DNA from: Clostridiales bacterium
Lineage (GTDB): Bacteria > Bacillota > Clostridia > Oscillospirales > CAG-272
Reading direction: 5' to 3'
Length of the DNA stretch: 40,861 nucleotides
NCBI GenBank assembly: GCA_012800735.1
Contig: JAAZIU010000033.1
Coordinates: forward strand, 1-40,861
Shown: piece by piece, positions 17,538 to 26,809 of the stretch
Layout of the letters: each line of letters opens with the position of its first letter
Numbering within the stretch: position 1 is the first letter of the stretch
Made by a program: the position numbers and the translations under genes
The notes under the pieces: model-generated
The model's input: only the letters and a program-made list of their open reading frames with translations
The model's database searches: none
Told to the model about the DNA's origin: nothing

Positions 17538-17600
17538 CTTTTTTGCGTACACAACATGATTGATGCTGCTTTTCGCTTTGGTATATTAAATCAATTTAAT

Positions 17601-17617
17601 GGAATTGGATAAATTCC
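17601..17617 (+). promoter_or_regulatory. inverted repeat just upstream of the oxidoreductase promoter
   Basis: GGAATT (17601-17606) and AATTCC (17612-17617) form a 6-bp inverted repeat with a 5-base centre, one base before the -35 hexamer. This is a typical place for an activator or repressor site; no regulator gene is adjacent. Confidence 0.35.
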
Positions 17618-17618
17618 C

Positions 17619-17647
17619 TTGACAAAACAGTCGTTTGAGTATATAAT
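17619..17647 (+). promoter_or_regulatory. consensus promoter of the Gfo/Idh/MocA gene
   Basis: Perfect TTGACA (17619-17624), 17 bases, perfect TATAAT (17642-17647), 55 bases before the start codon. Confidence 0.85.
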
Positions 17648-17657
17648 TGTAGTATCG

Positions 17658-17670
17658 GCACAAATTGTGC
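17658..17670 (+). promoter_or_regulatory. operator-like palindrome GCACAAATTGTGC
   Basis: A perfect 13-base dyad starts 10 bases after the -10 hexamer, so it covers the first transcribed bases. A repressor bound here would block a promoter that is otherwise at full consensus strength. The regulator is not in the window. Confidence 0.5.
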
Positions 17671-17701
17671 ATTCGAAAAATAAATAATCGAGGTATTTGT
17701 A

Positions 17702-18754
17702 ATGATCAAAGTTGCTATTATCGGCTGCGGCGGCATCGGCCGATACCATCTGGGACATCTTCTCCAGTTCACCGACTTTACTAAGGTGGTCGGAGTCTGC
17801 GACCTTATCGAATCCAGAGCTGAGGATTTCGCTGCGAAAACAGGCGCAAAAGCTTATACCGATTTCAAAGTCATGTATGACGAGGTAAAACCGGACGCGG
17901 TATTCATCTGCGTTCCCCCGTATTGCCATGGCGAAATAGAATACGAGACAATCCGGCGCGGGATTCACTTCTTTGTCGAGAAACCTATTGCTCTCGACCT
18001 TGATCTCGCAAAAGATATCCGTGAAAAAGTTGCTGCCAAAAACCTAATCACCGCCGTCGGCTTCCAGTGCCGTTATTCAACTCTTGTTGAGCCGACAAAT
18101 GAATTCATTCGCAACTATCCTCTCTGCTATGTCGACTGCGTTCGTATCGGCGGAGTTCCGGGAGTTGATTGGTGGAGGAACAAGAACCTCTCCGGCGGAC
18201 AGATAGTCGAACAGACGATACACAACTATGACCTCGTCCGCTATCACTTCGGAGATCCGGAATCGGTATTCACCTACGGCGCACGCGGATATGTCACCGA
18301 AGTTCCGAATTACAACACCGACGACGTTTCGGTTACTTCGATCCGCTTCAAGAACGGCGGCATCGGCTCGATCTCTACCGGCTGCTACGCCACATCCGGC
18401 GAATCCTTCGACGGCAAGATTACCTTCTCCGCGCGCGATGCCCGCGCCGAACTCTATATTCTCGGCAAGCTTTCGATATTCGGAGTTAAACCGGAGGAAA
18501 CGACCAAGTCTGAAGAGACCGAAGTTATCAAGGGAGACGGAAACCTTGCAAGATCCGAAGGCGGAGCCGTTGTTTACAATGAAACCATCGATGCTGGAAT
18601 TCCCTGCGACCGCACCTTCCTCAAGGCGGTTGAAAGCGGCGATCCTTCCGCTATCCGTTCTAATTACGAGGACGCCGTAAAGACGCTTTCTTTCGTGCTT
18701 GCCTGCAACAAATCCATGGCTACCGGAAGACAGATAATGGTTGACTACAACTGA
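17702..18754 (+). CDS. Gfo/Idh/MocA family oxidoreductase
   Basis: A 350-residue NAD(P)-dependent sugar or cyclitol dehydrogenase. The Rossmann motif IGCGGIG is at 7-13, and the family Glu-Lys-Pro motif (FVEKPIALD) is at 93-95, whose Lys is catalytic. The C-terminal beta-sheet domain has GGQIVEQTIHNYDLVRYHFG with the catalytic-region His. Start: ATG at 17702, 7 bases after GAGGT. It is monocistronic, with a consensus promoter, an operator-like dyad and a strong terminator, so it is probably induced by a specific substrate. The upstream neighbours are sugar-binding lipoproteins, which fits a role in sugar breakdown. The substrate cannot be told. Confidence 0.92.
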   Translation: MIKVAIIGCGGIGRYHLGHLLQFTDFTKVVGVCDLIESRAEDFAAKTGAKAYTDFKVMYDEVKPDAVFICVPPYCHGEIEYETIRRGIHFFVEKPIALDLDLAKDIREKVAAKNLITAVGFQCRYSTLVEPTNEFIRNYPLCYVDCVRIGGVPGVDWWRNKNLSGGQIVEQTIHNYDLVRYHFGDPESVFTYGARGYVTEVPNYNTDDVSVTSIRFKNGGIGSISTGCYATSGESFDGKITFSARDARAELYILGKLSIFGVKPEETTKSEETEVIKGDGNLARSEGGAVVYNETIDAGIPCDRTFLKAVESGDPSAIRSNYEDAVKTLSFVLACNKSMATGRQIMVDYN

Positions 18755-18768
18755 TTATTTAATGATTT

Positions 18769-18808
18769 CGGCGGGAAGAACATCAAAAGTTCTCCCCGCC
18801 GGTTTTTT
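18769..18808 (+). terminator. intrinsic terminator of the oxidoreductase gene
   Basis: A 13-bp stem with one mismatch (CGGCGGGAAGAAC at 18769-18781 with 18789-18801), a 7-base loop, then G and seven Ts on the plus strand. Confidence 0.9.
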
Positions 18809-18814
18809 TATTTT

Positions 18815-19873
18815 TCAGACCGGGAAACCGAGCCTCAGCTCAGTCCGGTCAATTATATCCCGCGGAAGATCCGGTACAAAGACCGAATCATCACGGCGCC
18901 AGATTATGTCGTCCGACTTACATCCTTTATGCCTGACTATATCGCAGATGTCGGCGATGACCGCGCCGGCTGTCGGAAGACTTCCGGCTCCCTTGCCGTA
19001 AAACATCATTTCGCCGCAATCCTTCACATTTAAAAGTACTGCGTTGTATACGCCGTTTACCGAGAAAAGCGGACAGTCGGATATAACGCTCATCGGCTCA
19101 ACCGAGAGGTGTATCTTGCCGCCTTTGAGCTTTACCGCGCGAGCGATCAGCTTCACCGAACGACCGTTCCGGGAGGCTTCTTCGATATCTTCGACAGTTA
19201 TCTCCTCAATTCCTCTGCAGGGGATTATACTCCAGTCAACCAGGCTTCCGAACGCCGCGGCGGCAAGTATGCAAATCTTGCGGGCTGCGTCGGCGCCGCT
19301 TATGTCGTTGTCGGGAACCGCCTCGGCGTAGCCTTTTTCCTGGGTTTCTTTCAGAGCTTCCGCCATCGAGATATCCTCGATTCTCATTCTCTCGAGTATA
19401 TAATTCGTCGTGCCGTTGAGAATGCCGTTAATCTCGGTAATTTCACTTACCCTCAAGGCGTCGGCTATCGTGCGAAGTATCGGTATTGTTCCGCCGGCGG
19501 AAGCCTCGTAAAGATACCTGACGCCGCGATCGCGAGCAAGCTCCATCAGCTCGTCGCCTTTTGCGGCGACCACCTCTTTATTTGAAGTTACGACATGCTT
19601 TCCGTTTTCCAGAGCCGTTTTCGTAAAATCATACGCCGGATGAAGACCGCCGATCATTTCGGCGACGAGCTCAATCTCCGGGTCATTTGCCGCAATATTA
19701 AAGTCGGTTATAAATTTATCTTTAAGAGGATGCGAAGAAAAATCGCGTATGTCGCAGATGTATTTGATTTCTACTGCCTCTCCGGCGCCCGCGGCGACTG
19801 CCTCGGCGTTTTTAATAAGTGTTTCGACAACTCCGCTGCCGATGTTGCCGAAGCCCAATACCGCTATTTTCAT
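18815..19873 (-). CDS. hom: homoserine dehydrogenase, short form without ACT domain
   Basis: Reduces aspartate semialdehyde to homoserine for threonine and methionine synthesis. The NAD-binding motif GFGNIGSG is at 7-14; VVTSNKEVVA, EASAGGTIPI and NGILNGTTNYIL are family motifs; and YAEAVPDNDISGADAARK holds the catalytic Glu, Asp and Lys. The 352 residues stop after the catalytic domain: the C-terminal ACT domain that gives threonine feedback in forms of about 430 residues is absent. Start: ATG after AAGGAG. It stands alone, without thrB, thrC or lysC; metY, which uses activated homoserine, lies 9 kb away. An 11-base palindrome TTACATTGTAA sits at 19922-19932 upstream. Confidence 0.93.
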   Translation of the reverse strand: MKIAVLGFGNIGSGVVETLIKNAEAVAAGAGEAVEIKYICDIRDFSSHPLKDKFITDFNIAANDPEIELVAEMIGGLHPAYDFTKTALENGKHVVTSNKEVVAAKGDELMELARDRGVRYLYEASAGGTIPILRTIADALRVSEITEINGILNGTTNYILERMRIEDISMAEALKETQEKGYAEAVPDNDISGADAARKICILAAAAFGSLVDWSIIPCRGIEEITVEDIEEASRNGRSVKLIARAVKLKGGKIHLSVEPMSVISDCPLFSVNGVYNAVLLNVKDCGEMMFYGKGAGSLPTAGAVIADICDIVRHKGCKSDDIIWRRDDSVFVPDLPRDIIDRTELRLGFPV

Positions 19874-19921
19874 AAAACTTTTCTCCTTGAAAGAAACAAT
19901 ATACTATTATTAATCTATAAT

Positions 19922-19932
19922 TTACATTGTAA
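19922..19932 (-). promoter_or_regulatory. small palindrome upstream of hom
   Basis: TTACATTGTAA is a perfect 11-base dyad, 49 bases before the hom start, in an AT-rich spacer. It could be an operator; with such composition chance is also possible. Confidence 0.25.
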
Positions 19933-20019
19933 TGATAAGATAAATATAATCTTAATGTTTTACGGTTTTGCTCCGGTCACAGTATATAATACCGAAAATC
20001 ATAAAGAAATAATATCGTA

Positions 20020-20655
20020 TCATACCACCGGCGGGATATATAAGTTAAGAAACACCCATATCGACAGGTTAAAAGTATCAACCAGGGCATGCGCGATGAT
20101 GCAGTGACGCAGGCTTTCCGATTTCAGGAAAGATATCGACCAGAGCGTGCCCATAATAAGAAGCGGCATCAACATCATACTGCTCCTTATAGTAACGGAA
20201 AAAACGCCCCACATACAGTAATGGCTCAGGGTAAACAACAAAGTCGAATAAATTACATTGACGACTTTTCCCCAGGGCAGCTCATGCAATAACCACCCCC
20301 GCCAGAATAATTCCTCCATTACCGGATTTATCACTATAAAAATCACCGATAAAACAAGATACAGCGGATTTATTTTAATAACCTGCAGTCCCCATACAAA
20401 TGCCACCAAGGTAAACAAAGCCGGAATATACGGCAGAATACGCCATACAATACTTCCCTGCGGTTTTTTCATGATATCCGAAAAAGTTTCTTTATCGGGT
20501 TTGACTACAAATATGATTGACGCCCAATAGACCAACGCAAGCGGAATAAAAGCCCATTCGCCGATTATAGCGTTTGCTTCGAATGCCACAAGAAAACCTA
20601 CCAGGATTATTGCCGGCGGCGCTATAACCGCCGAATATTTTTTCAGTTTTTGCAT
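20020..20655 (-). CDS. CPBP family intramembrane metalloprotease
   Basis: A 211-residue membrane protein with about six hydrophobic segments. It carries the three CPBP (CaaX protease/bacteriocin-processing, Abi) motifs: EELFWR (Glu114, Glu115, Arg119), LSHY (His145) and HALVD (His189, Asp193). Members cleave prenylated or peptide substrates in the membrane, or in bacteria contribute to bacteriocin immunity; which applies here is unknown. The ribosome site is weak (AAGAGAT). It is separated from hom by 146 bases and probably transcribed independently. Confidence 0.9.
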   Translation of the reverse strand: MQKLKKYSAVIAPPAIILVGFLVAFEANAIIGEWAFIPLALVYWASIIFVVKPDKETFSDIMKKPQGSIVWRILPYIPALFTLVAFVWGLQVIKINPLYLVLSVIFIVINPVMEELFWRGWLLHELPWGKVVNVIYSTLLFTLSHYCMWGVFSVTIRSSMMLMPLLIMGTLWSISFLKSESLRHCIIAHALVDTFNLSIWVFLNLYIPPVV

Positions 20656-20868
20656 ATTTTGTTATCTCTTTTCATTATCTCATTTGTTGTGCGGGTGCTT
20701 AAAAAATCTGGTTATATTTGATTATTTTCAGAACATAAAATATATCACTGTCTTAATGTAAAATGTAATTAAAAAACGGCGTTTTTATTTGTTTTTTCAT
20801 AATAATATGTTAGAATAAAATAGTTGGAGCGGATATTTTCATGTCAGAGATTTTGAAAGGAGACATTT

Positions 20869-21297
20869 ATGAAAAGAGTAAAAAAAGTTTTGTATTATTT
20901 CACTTTGTCTATAAGTATGCTTGTCGGGCTTTGGCACTTTTTTGTGCCGCATATGTTCGATTGGTATTCTTATCTGCCGATGCAATATGAAAGTCTTATT
21001 GTGGGTATTGATTATACGAATTACTGTTTTTCCGCTTTGCTGTTCGGAAGCAGCCTGGTCTTGATATTATTGGGAAAAAGCGCGCTTTCGCTGAATTTTG
21101 AAACTGTTGTTTTCTATACTTTCTTAACGGCAGTCTGGGTTTTCAGAGCCTGTCTTTCTACCTTTATTGAACCGTGGCCGCTTGAGCCTGTCCCTGCGGC
21201 GGCAATCGGACAGCTGATTGGGGCGTTGGTCTTAGCGGTCTTGATGATGGTGGTTACGGTAAGTCTCTGGCGGGAAAGAAGCAAAACAAAAGCATAA
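20869..21297 (+). CDS. four-helix membrane protein of unknown function
   Basis: A 142-residue protein not recognised by family. Four hydrophobic helices are visible at about 8-27, 55-72, 80-98 and 112-135, with a short basic N-terminus (MKRVKK) and a basic tail (RERSKTKA), which suggests both ends are cytoplasmic. The aromatic stretch HFFVPHMFDWYSYLP follows helix 1 and would face outward. Start: ATG after AAGGAGA. It is a single gene, divergent from the CPBP protease and ending at a hairpin shared with glnS. A possible promoter (TTGTTT, 16 bases, TAGAAT) lies about 45 bases upstream. Confidence 0.75.
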   Translation: MKRVKKVLYYFTLSISMLVGLWHFFVPHMFDWYSYLPMQYESLIVGIDYTNYCFSALLFGSSLVLILLGKSALSLNFETVVFYTFLTAVWVFRACLSTFIEPWPLEPVPAAAIGQLIGALVLAVLMMVVTVSLWRERSKTKA

Positions 21298-21346
21298 AAT
21301 ATGCAGATGCAAGCCAATTATACATTCGAATAATACAGTGAGATTC

Positions 21347-21394
21347 AAACAGCGGTTTGGGCTGCATCGGCCGGAGTCAAAACCGCTGTTTTTA
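21347..21394. terminator. terminator between the membrane-protein gene and glnS
   Basis: AAACAGCGGTTT (21347-21358) pairs with AAACCGCTGTTT (21380-21391) over a 21-base loop, followed by Ts on the plus strand. It lies between convergent genes. Confidence 0.75.
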
Positions 21395-21444
21395 TAAAAC
21401 TTTTATCAAGATTTTTGCGCGGAGCTGCAAAGCGCCCGCGTTTT

Positions 21445-23118
21445 TTATTTTTTGGGAAAGCTGTCCTTCAAGGTCACGATGCGGTTGAAAGTGTCGGGAG
21501 TTTTTGTATCCTTTGTGAAATAGCCGATACGGACGAACTGGAATTTATCTCCCGGTTCGGCATCTTTAAGAGATGCTTCCACTTTAACCGATGACAAGGC
21601 GGCAGCCGATTCGAGATTAAGAAAATCGACATAACTTTTTCCCTCCGGCAGGTCGTTCATGTTTTCCTCGGTAAAGAGGCGATCATACAGAATCACATTT
21701 GTTTCTGCCGCGTAATCGGCGGACAGCCAGTGAACCGTCCCTCTTACCTTTCTATCGGTCGGTACTGAAGTGCCGGTTTCAAGATCGGCGGTTGCATGGA
21801 TTGCTGCTATCGTGCCGTCGGGGTTTTTATCGAATCCGACGCATTTTATAATGTATGAGTTCATCAAACGAACCTCGCCGCCCGGTTTTAAGCGGTGATA
21901 TTTCGGCGGAGGTACTTCCGCGAAGTCGTCTGCATCGATATATATTTCTTTTGTAAAAGGAAGGGGACGGGTCCCGGAATCGGGGTCGGTGGGATTATTG
22001 GGAAAATCGAAATATTCCGTTTTATCTTCAGGATAATTATCGATGATAACCTTCACCGGCTGCAGCACGGCTATCCTTCTCTCGGCTTTAGTGTTTAAAT
22101 CCTCACGGATACAATGCTCCAAAAGACCGATATCAACCATGCTGTTGGCTTTTGAGACACCGACGCGGTCAATGAAATCAAGTATCGCGGCAGGAGTGTA
22201 ACCGCGGCGCCGCAGACCGCAGAGGGTCGGCATGCGCGGGTCGTCCCATCCGTCAACTATTCCGTTTTCGACGAGATATCGCAGATAGCGCTTGGAAAGC
22301 ACAGTGTTCGTTATGTTAAGTCGTGCAAACTCGATCTGGCGCGGACGGTAGGGAACGTCGCAGTTGTCGATAACCCAGTTATAGAGCGGGCGATGGTCTT
22401 CATATTCGAGAGAGCAGAGGCTGTGCGTTATTCCTTCAAGAGCGTCCTGAAGCGGGTGGGCAAAGTCATACATCGGATATATGCACCATTTGTTGCCCTG
22501 TCTGTGGTGTTCGATATATCGAATGCGGTAAAGCACCGGATCGCGCATATTGAAGTTGCCGGAAGCGAGGTCAATTTTGGCGCGGAGGGTATATTTTCCC
22601 TCGGGAAACTCGCCTGCCCTCATTCGACGGAAAAGGTCAAGGCTCTCATCGGAAGGACGGTCGCGGTAGGGGGAGACTGCCGGATTTGAAAGGTCTCCGC
22701 GATATTCGGGGAACTGCTCGGGGGTAAGCTCACAGACATATGCGAGGCCTTTTTTAATCAGCTCCTCGGCGTATTGATACTGCTCCTCAAAATAATCGGA
22801 ACCGTAATAAAATCTGTCTTCCCAGTCGAAACCGAGCCAATGGATATCGTCTTTTATCGCGTCGACATATTCCTCGTCTTCTTTGGCGGGATTGGTATCG
22901 TCCATACGGAGGTTGCACTGTCCGTTATATTTAATTGCGGTGCCGAAATCTATCACCATCGCCTTGCAGTGGCCGATATGAAGATAACCGTTAGGTTCGG
23001 GCGGAAAACGGGTATGGACATAGTCATAAACGCCTTCTTTTAAATCCTGCTTAATAAATTCGTCTATGAAATTATCATCGCTTTCCGGTTCAAGTGTGAA
23101 TTTTCTTTCTTCTGACAT
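21445..23118 (-). CDS. glnS: glutaminyl-tRNA synthetase
   Basis: Charges tRNA-Gln directly with glutamine. The 557-residue class I synthetase has the HIGH motif as PPEPNGYLHIGH (39-50) and the KMSKS motif as VLSKR at about 276; FDWEDRFYYGSDYF and the beta-barrel anticodon-binding C-terminal half are typical of GlnRS. It follows gltX by 13 bases in one transcript. Many Firmicutes lack GlnRS and use GatCAB transamidation instead, so its presence is informative. A tRNA-Gln(CUG) gene lies at the right end of the window. Start: ATG after GGAGAAG. Confidence 0.97.
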   Translation of the reverse strand: MSEERKFTLEPESDDNFIDEFIKQDLKEGVYDYVHTRFPPEPNGYLHIGHCKAMVIDFGTAIKYNGQCNLRMDDTNPAKEDEEYVDAIKDDIHWLGFDWEDRFYYGSDYFEEQYQYAEELIKKGLAYVCELTPEQFPEYRGDLSNPAVSPYRDRPSDESLDLFRRMRAGEFPEGKYTLRAKIDLASGNFNMRDPVLYRIRYIEHHRQGNKWCIYPMYDFAHPLQDALEGITHSLCSLEYEDHRPLYNWVIDNCDVPYRPRQIEFARLNITNTVLSKRYLRYLVENGIVDGWDDPRMPTLCGLRRRGYTPAAILDFIDRVGVSKANSMVDIGLLEHCIREDLNTKAERRIAVLQPVKVIIDNYPEDKTEYFDFPNNPTDPDSGTRPLPFTKEIYIDADDFAEVPPPKYHRLKPGGEVRLMNSYIIKCVGFDKNPDGTIAAIHATADLETGTSVPTDRKVRGTVHWLSADYAAETNVILYDRLFTEENMNDLPEGKSYVDFLNLESAAALSSVKVEASLKDAEPGDKFQFVRIGYFTKDTKTPDTFNRIVTLKDSFPKK

Positions 23119-23131
23119 ATATCTTCTCCAA

Positions 23132-24775
23132 TTACAGCGAGTCGACGGCAGCGCTTATCCGGGCTTTTACCGTTTCGGCTCCGATTATCGACATTATTTC
23201 GTAAAGATCGGGGGAATTCATTCTGCCGGTTACCGCCAGGCGAATGAACATACTTATATCCGCGACGCTGCCTTTGTATTTTTCCGGCTCGGACCTGTAA
23301 AGTTTCATCTCGGGGGCAAATCCCAGTTCCGCCGAAACGGCTTTGACTTTATCGAACCAGGCCGATTGATCGTCTGCTGGATCGTAACTTTTAATAAATC
23401 CTTCGAGAGCGGCTTTTATATCGGATTTTGAAAATTCATCCGGCCATGGGTCGATTACTTTGAAAAGATTGTCGTAAAACAGACTTACATAGTCCTTTAC
23501 ATCTTCCCAGATTGTGATATCCTTGCGCGGCTTTTTGCCTCCGCGACCTATCGAGAATATCCGCTTTGCCTTTTCTTTGTCGGCTGTAAGGCAGGAATAA
23601 AGCTCCGGGTCAAAATGTTCCGCCCATTCGGTTACATCGTCATACACCTTATCGGCTGTCATACGGCTGACGACATTTCGGCTGACATCGTTCAGTTTAT
23701 CTTCGTCGAAAAGACAGCCGGACGGGCTCATCTTCTTTACGCTGAACGGAAATTCGGTGTAAGATTTGTCGGGATTCGCGGCTCTCCATTCCTCGTAATT
23801 GGAATTGAGGAGGGTCATTATATATTCAACTACCGCTTCGTAGCTGTAGCCTTTTTCGGTAAAGTAGCTGACCGCGGCTTCGTTGTCGCGTTTCGACAGC
23901 TTCTTTTTGTTGCCGTCTTCGAGCTTCATAAGCTGACTGATGTGAAGATATTTAGGCAGGCGGAAGCCGAGGGCTTTGAATAGCTGGATGTGGAAAGGCA
24001 AGCTGGGCAGCCATTCTTCACCGCGGACGACGTGGGTGGTTCCCATCAGCTGATCGTCTACCGCGTGCGCGAAATGATAGGTCGGGATGCCGTCGCTTTT
24101 CAGTATTACATGGTCGATGAAGTTTTCGGAAACGGTTACTTCGCCCTTTACAAGGTCGGTGAACTTGATCTTGCGGCTCGGGTCGCCCTCCGAACGGAAG
24201 CGCAGCGCAAACGGAATTCCGTTTTCAAGCGCGGCTTCAATTTCTGTGTCTGAGGCATCCCGCCATTTCGCCCATTTACCGTAATAGCCCGGGTCTTCGC
24301 CCGCTGCTTCCTGCTGCGCGCGCATTTCGTCAAGTTCTTCTGCGGTGCAGAAACAGGGGTAAGCCTTACCCTCTCGGATGAGCTGTTTTGCGTAGGTCTG
24401 ATATATTTCTTTGCGCTCCGACTGCCTATACGGGCCGTAATCGCCGACATCGCCGTCTATCGTCGCACCTTCGTCGAATTTGATGTTGTAATAATCATAG
24501 GTTTTTATCATGTTTTCGACCGCACCTTCGACATACCTCTTCGAGTCGGTATCTTCGATGCGCAGGAACATAATGCCGCCGCTTTGGTGAGCGAGTCTTT
24601 CGCTGACTCTTGTCGGCAGAAGACTGCCAAAGTGAACGAAACCGGTCGGACTCGGCGCGAAGCGGGTCACTTTGGCGTCTGCAGGTAAATTCCGCTTCGG
24701 ATATCTCTTTTCCATATCCTCCGGAAGAGTGCTTATATCCGGATAAAGCCGGTCGGCTAATTTTGCAAGATCCAT
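23132..24775 (-). CDS. gltX: glutamyl-tRNA synthetase
   Basis: A 547-residue class I synthetase for tRNA-Glu. PSPTGFVHFGS (41-51) is the HIGH region; IEDTDSKR follows; and KKKLSKRD (about 290) is the KMSKS motif. An N-terminal extension of about 35 residues precedes the Rossmann fold, longer than in the E. coli enzyme. The C-terminal helical anticodon-binding part is complete. Start: ATG after GGAGAT. It is the first gene of the gltX-glnS pair. Where a cell has GlnRS, a discriminating GluRS is expected; specificity cannot be read here. Confidence 0.96.
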   Translation of the reverse strand: MDLAKLADRLYPDISTLPEDMEKRYPKRNLPADAKVTRFAPSPTGFVHFGSLLPTRVSERLAHQSGGIMFLRIEDTDSKRYVEGAVENMIKTYDYYNIKFDEGATIDGDVGDYGPYRQSERKEIYQTYAKQLIREGKAYPCFCTAEELDEMRAQQEAAGEDPGYYGKWAKWRDASDTEIEAALENGIPFALRFRSEGDPSRKIKFTDLVKGEVTVSENFIDHVILKSDGIPTYHFAHAVDDQLMGTTHVVRGEEWLPSLPFHIQLFKALGFRLPKYLHISQLMKLEDGNKKKLSKRDNEAAVSYFTEKGYSYEAVVEYIMTLLNSNYEEWRAANPDKSYTEFPFSVKKMSPSGCLFDEDKLNDVSRNVVSRMTADKVYDDVTEWAEHFDPELYSCLTADKEKAKRIFSIGRGGKKPRKDITIWEDVKDYVSLFYDNLFKVIDPWPDEFSKSDIKAALEGFIKSYDPADDQSAWFDKVKAVSAELGFAPEMKLYRSEPEKYKGSVADISMFIRLAVTGRMNSPDLYEIMSIIGAETVKARISAAVDSL

Positions 24776-24847
24776 GATTTATCTCCGTATTTTACTTTTT
24801 TTCTATGGTCTTTCCTTCTTAAGATATGTCATATGACTTATATCGCG

Positions 24848-26657
24848 TTACTCATACCTCTCTGATTGCATTTTAAACAGTTTGCTGTAATGGCTATCTT
24901 TCCGCATCAAATCACTATGGCTGCCTGTCTCTTTTATTTCACCATTATCAATAACGATTATTTTATCGCTGATTTTCGCAGATGATAATCGATGAGATAC
25001 AAACATAACGCCGGTTTCCGTAATATTCTTTTCAATATTATTGAAGAACTCATTCTCGGCTATGGCATCAAGATTACTTGAAGGTTCATCAATAATGAGA
25101 AAAGCTCTGCTGCAAAGAAAGGCTCGAGCTAAAGATAGTTTTTGCCATTCTCCCCCTGATAATTCTTTGCCGCTTTCTTCATAATACCGAGTAAGAGGGG
25201 TATGAATTGTATTCGGAAAACCATTGATCTTATCGAATAGCCCTACTTTCTTTAAAGCTTCAACCACTTCTTGGTTTGATTGCTCAGATTGATAGTTAAA
25301 AATTAAGTTTTCTGAAACCGTAAATGAGTATTTACAAAAATCCTGAAAACATGTAGAAAATAGGTTTCGATACTCTGAAATATTTAGATTTTGTACATTG
25401 TTTCCATTATACAGTATTTCACCTTCTGTCGGGGCATACAAACCTATCAATAATTTCAATAATGTCGTTTTTCCGGCACCATTGACACCAACCAGACATA
25501 TTTTTTCATCACTCCTAAACGAAATATTTATGTCTTTGAGCGTATAGTTTTCCTCTGAAGGATATTTGAAATATACATTTTTAAATTCTATTACGTCAAT
25601 TCTGTTTCTCACAACAGGTTCTTTGCCCGTAAATATATGCTTGCTCTCTATTTTTGATAAGAAATCCGTCAAATAATTCAAATATAATGACTTTTCCTGC
25701 AAATCGACATATGTGCTTAAAAAGTCTCGAATCCCCTCAGAAAAAGAAGCAAATAAAGATATATATAATGAAAATGAAGCAATTGAAATACTTCCGTTTA
25801 TTGCTTCCCTTCCCACAATGACGAAAAAATCACCGAGAGCAAATTGGAAATCGCGTTTGTAGCCAAAAGATTCCTTGCAATTTTCGTACATAGTGCCTGC
25901 AGTTTCTTTATAATAACTGAATTTGCGCGTTTATATTTGTCTATCAGCCATTCAGAGTACCCGAACATCTTTCTTTCTTTTGCATATTCACCGTTAAACA
26001 GAATACTCGGATAATAGCTTGCTTCACGCCTATCTTTGGAGCTTTCAATTTGATAATCATATTGGTGTTTTTTATTTACAGCGGATGAAAGCGAGGATAA
26101 CAGCGCGGCCAATATAACGAATAAACACAAGTACCACTTATAGGCAAATAGAATTATTGCTATTGTTATTGTCGAAATAACAGAAGAAATAAATTGAATT
26201 AATACAGATACTGTGGATAAGGCATCTTGGTTTATCGACAAAGCATTATTCAAGTCGTTATTCCACTGTGGATTTTCGAAATCTTCTAACTCGCAATTGG
26301 ATATCTTGTCATAAATAAAGCAATTCATATGAACTGCAAACTTCACCGACACAATATCTTTTTTCTTTGTGGAAATATACATCAATAATCGCTCTGCACC
26401 ATAAATCACTGCCATTAACATGGCGTTATATATGATTTCACGAAATGTCCCATGATTTTCTATAACGCTTATAATATTTTCAATATAAAGGACTGTATAA
26501 TCGCTTCAAGAGAAAAAAACAATGTTCTAAAAGCAAAAAACAGGAAAAACGTCTTATCCACTTCCCACATCTTTTTTACAATAAAGACGTTATTTTCAAT
26601 TATTTTCTTGAAAGATATTTTGTTTTGATATAAACGCAGAATATTGTCATAAAACAT
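24848..26657 (-). pseudogene. ABC exporter (membrane domain plus ATPase), broken by two frameshifts
   Basis: One ABC exporter of about 600 residues is spread over three overlapping frames. The membrane domain starts at ATG 26657 (GAGGA ribosome site). The frame is lost near 26474, in a short A-run before a TAA at 26469. It is lost again at the A6 run 25824-25829 (T6 on the coding strand), where one extra base would rejoin ...LLSVIF to FVIVGREAING. The ATPase half is intact: Walker A GVNGAGKTT, Q-loop CFQDF, signature LSGGE, Walker B FLIIDEPSSNLD, H-loop VSHR. The gene is clearly richer in A+T than its neighbours, which suggests transfer. The LSGGEWQKLSLARAF type is common in peptide exporters. 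Decay is likely; assembly errors in homopolymers are the alternative. Confidence 0.85.
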
Positions 26658-26701
26658 TGTTCTTCCTCACATAATATCAAACAGTCTCTTTCATGGATCG
26701 G

Positions 26702-26809
26702 TTAAAATTCTTCCGCATGATGGTTATAGAAGGCTTTGGTCACTTTGCCGGAGGCGATAATTGCTATTGCCGCAATAATTAGAAATAAAAGAAAACTCAA
26801 GTCATGCAT
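26702..26809 (-). CDS. possible 35-residue hydrophobic peptide upstream of the ABC exporter
   Basis: A short ORF (MHDLSFLLFLII, one hydrophobic helix to about residue 20, then a mixed polar tail ending HHAEEF) lies 44 bases upstream of the exporter start on the same strand. It has no ribosome site. Its ATG overlaps the stop of another short reading frame (26802-26918 region) whose end reads KRKCKNCFFCLYA, so the two could be pieces of one frameshifted gene. I do not recognise either; they may be remnants belonging to the decayed exporter locus. Otherwise the 256 bases between 26658 and 26913 show nothing. Confidence 0.25.
   Translation of the reverse strand: MHDLSFLLFLIIAAIAIIASGKVTKAFYNHHAEEF

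Noticed and set aside
25824..25829. Programmed frameshift in the ABC exporter
   Set aside because: The shift needed is -1, but the zero-frame codons at the T-run (ATT TTT TCG) do not form an X XXY YYZ slippery heptamer, six Ts are short for transcriptional slippage, and a second unrelated frameshift lies upstream. Decay or indel error is simpler.
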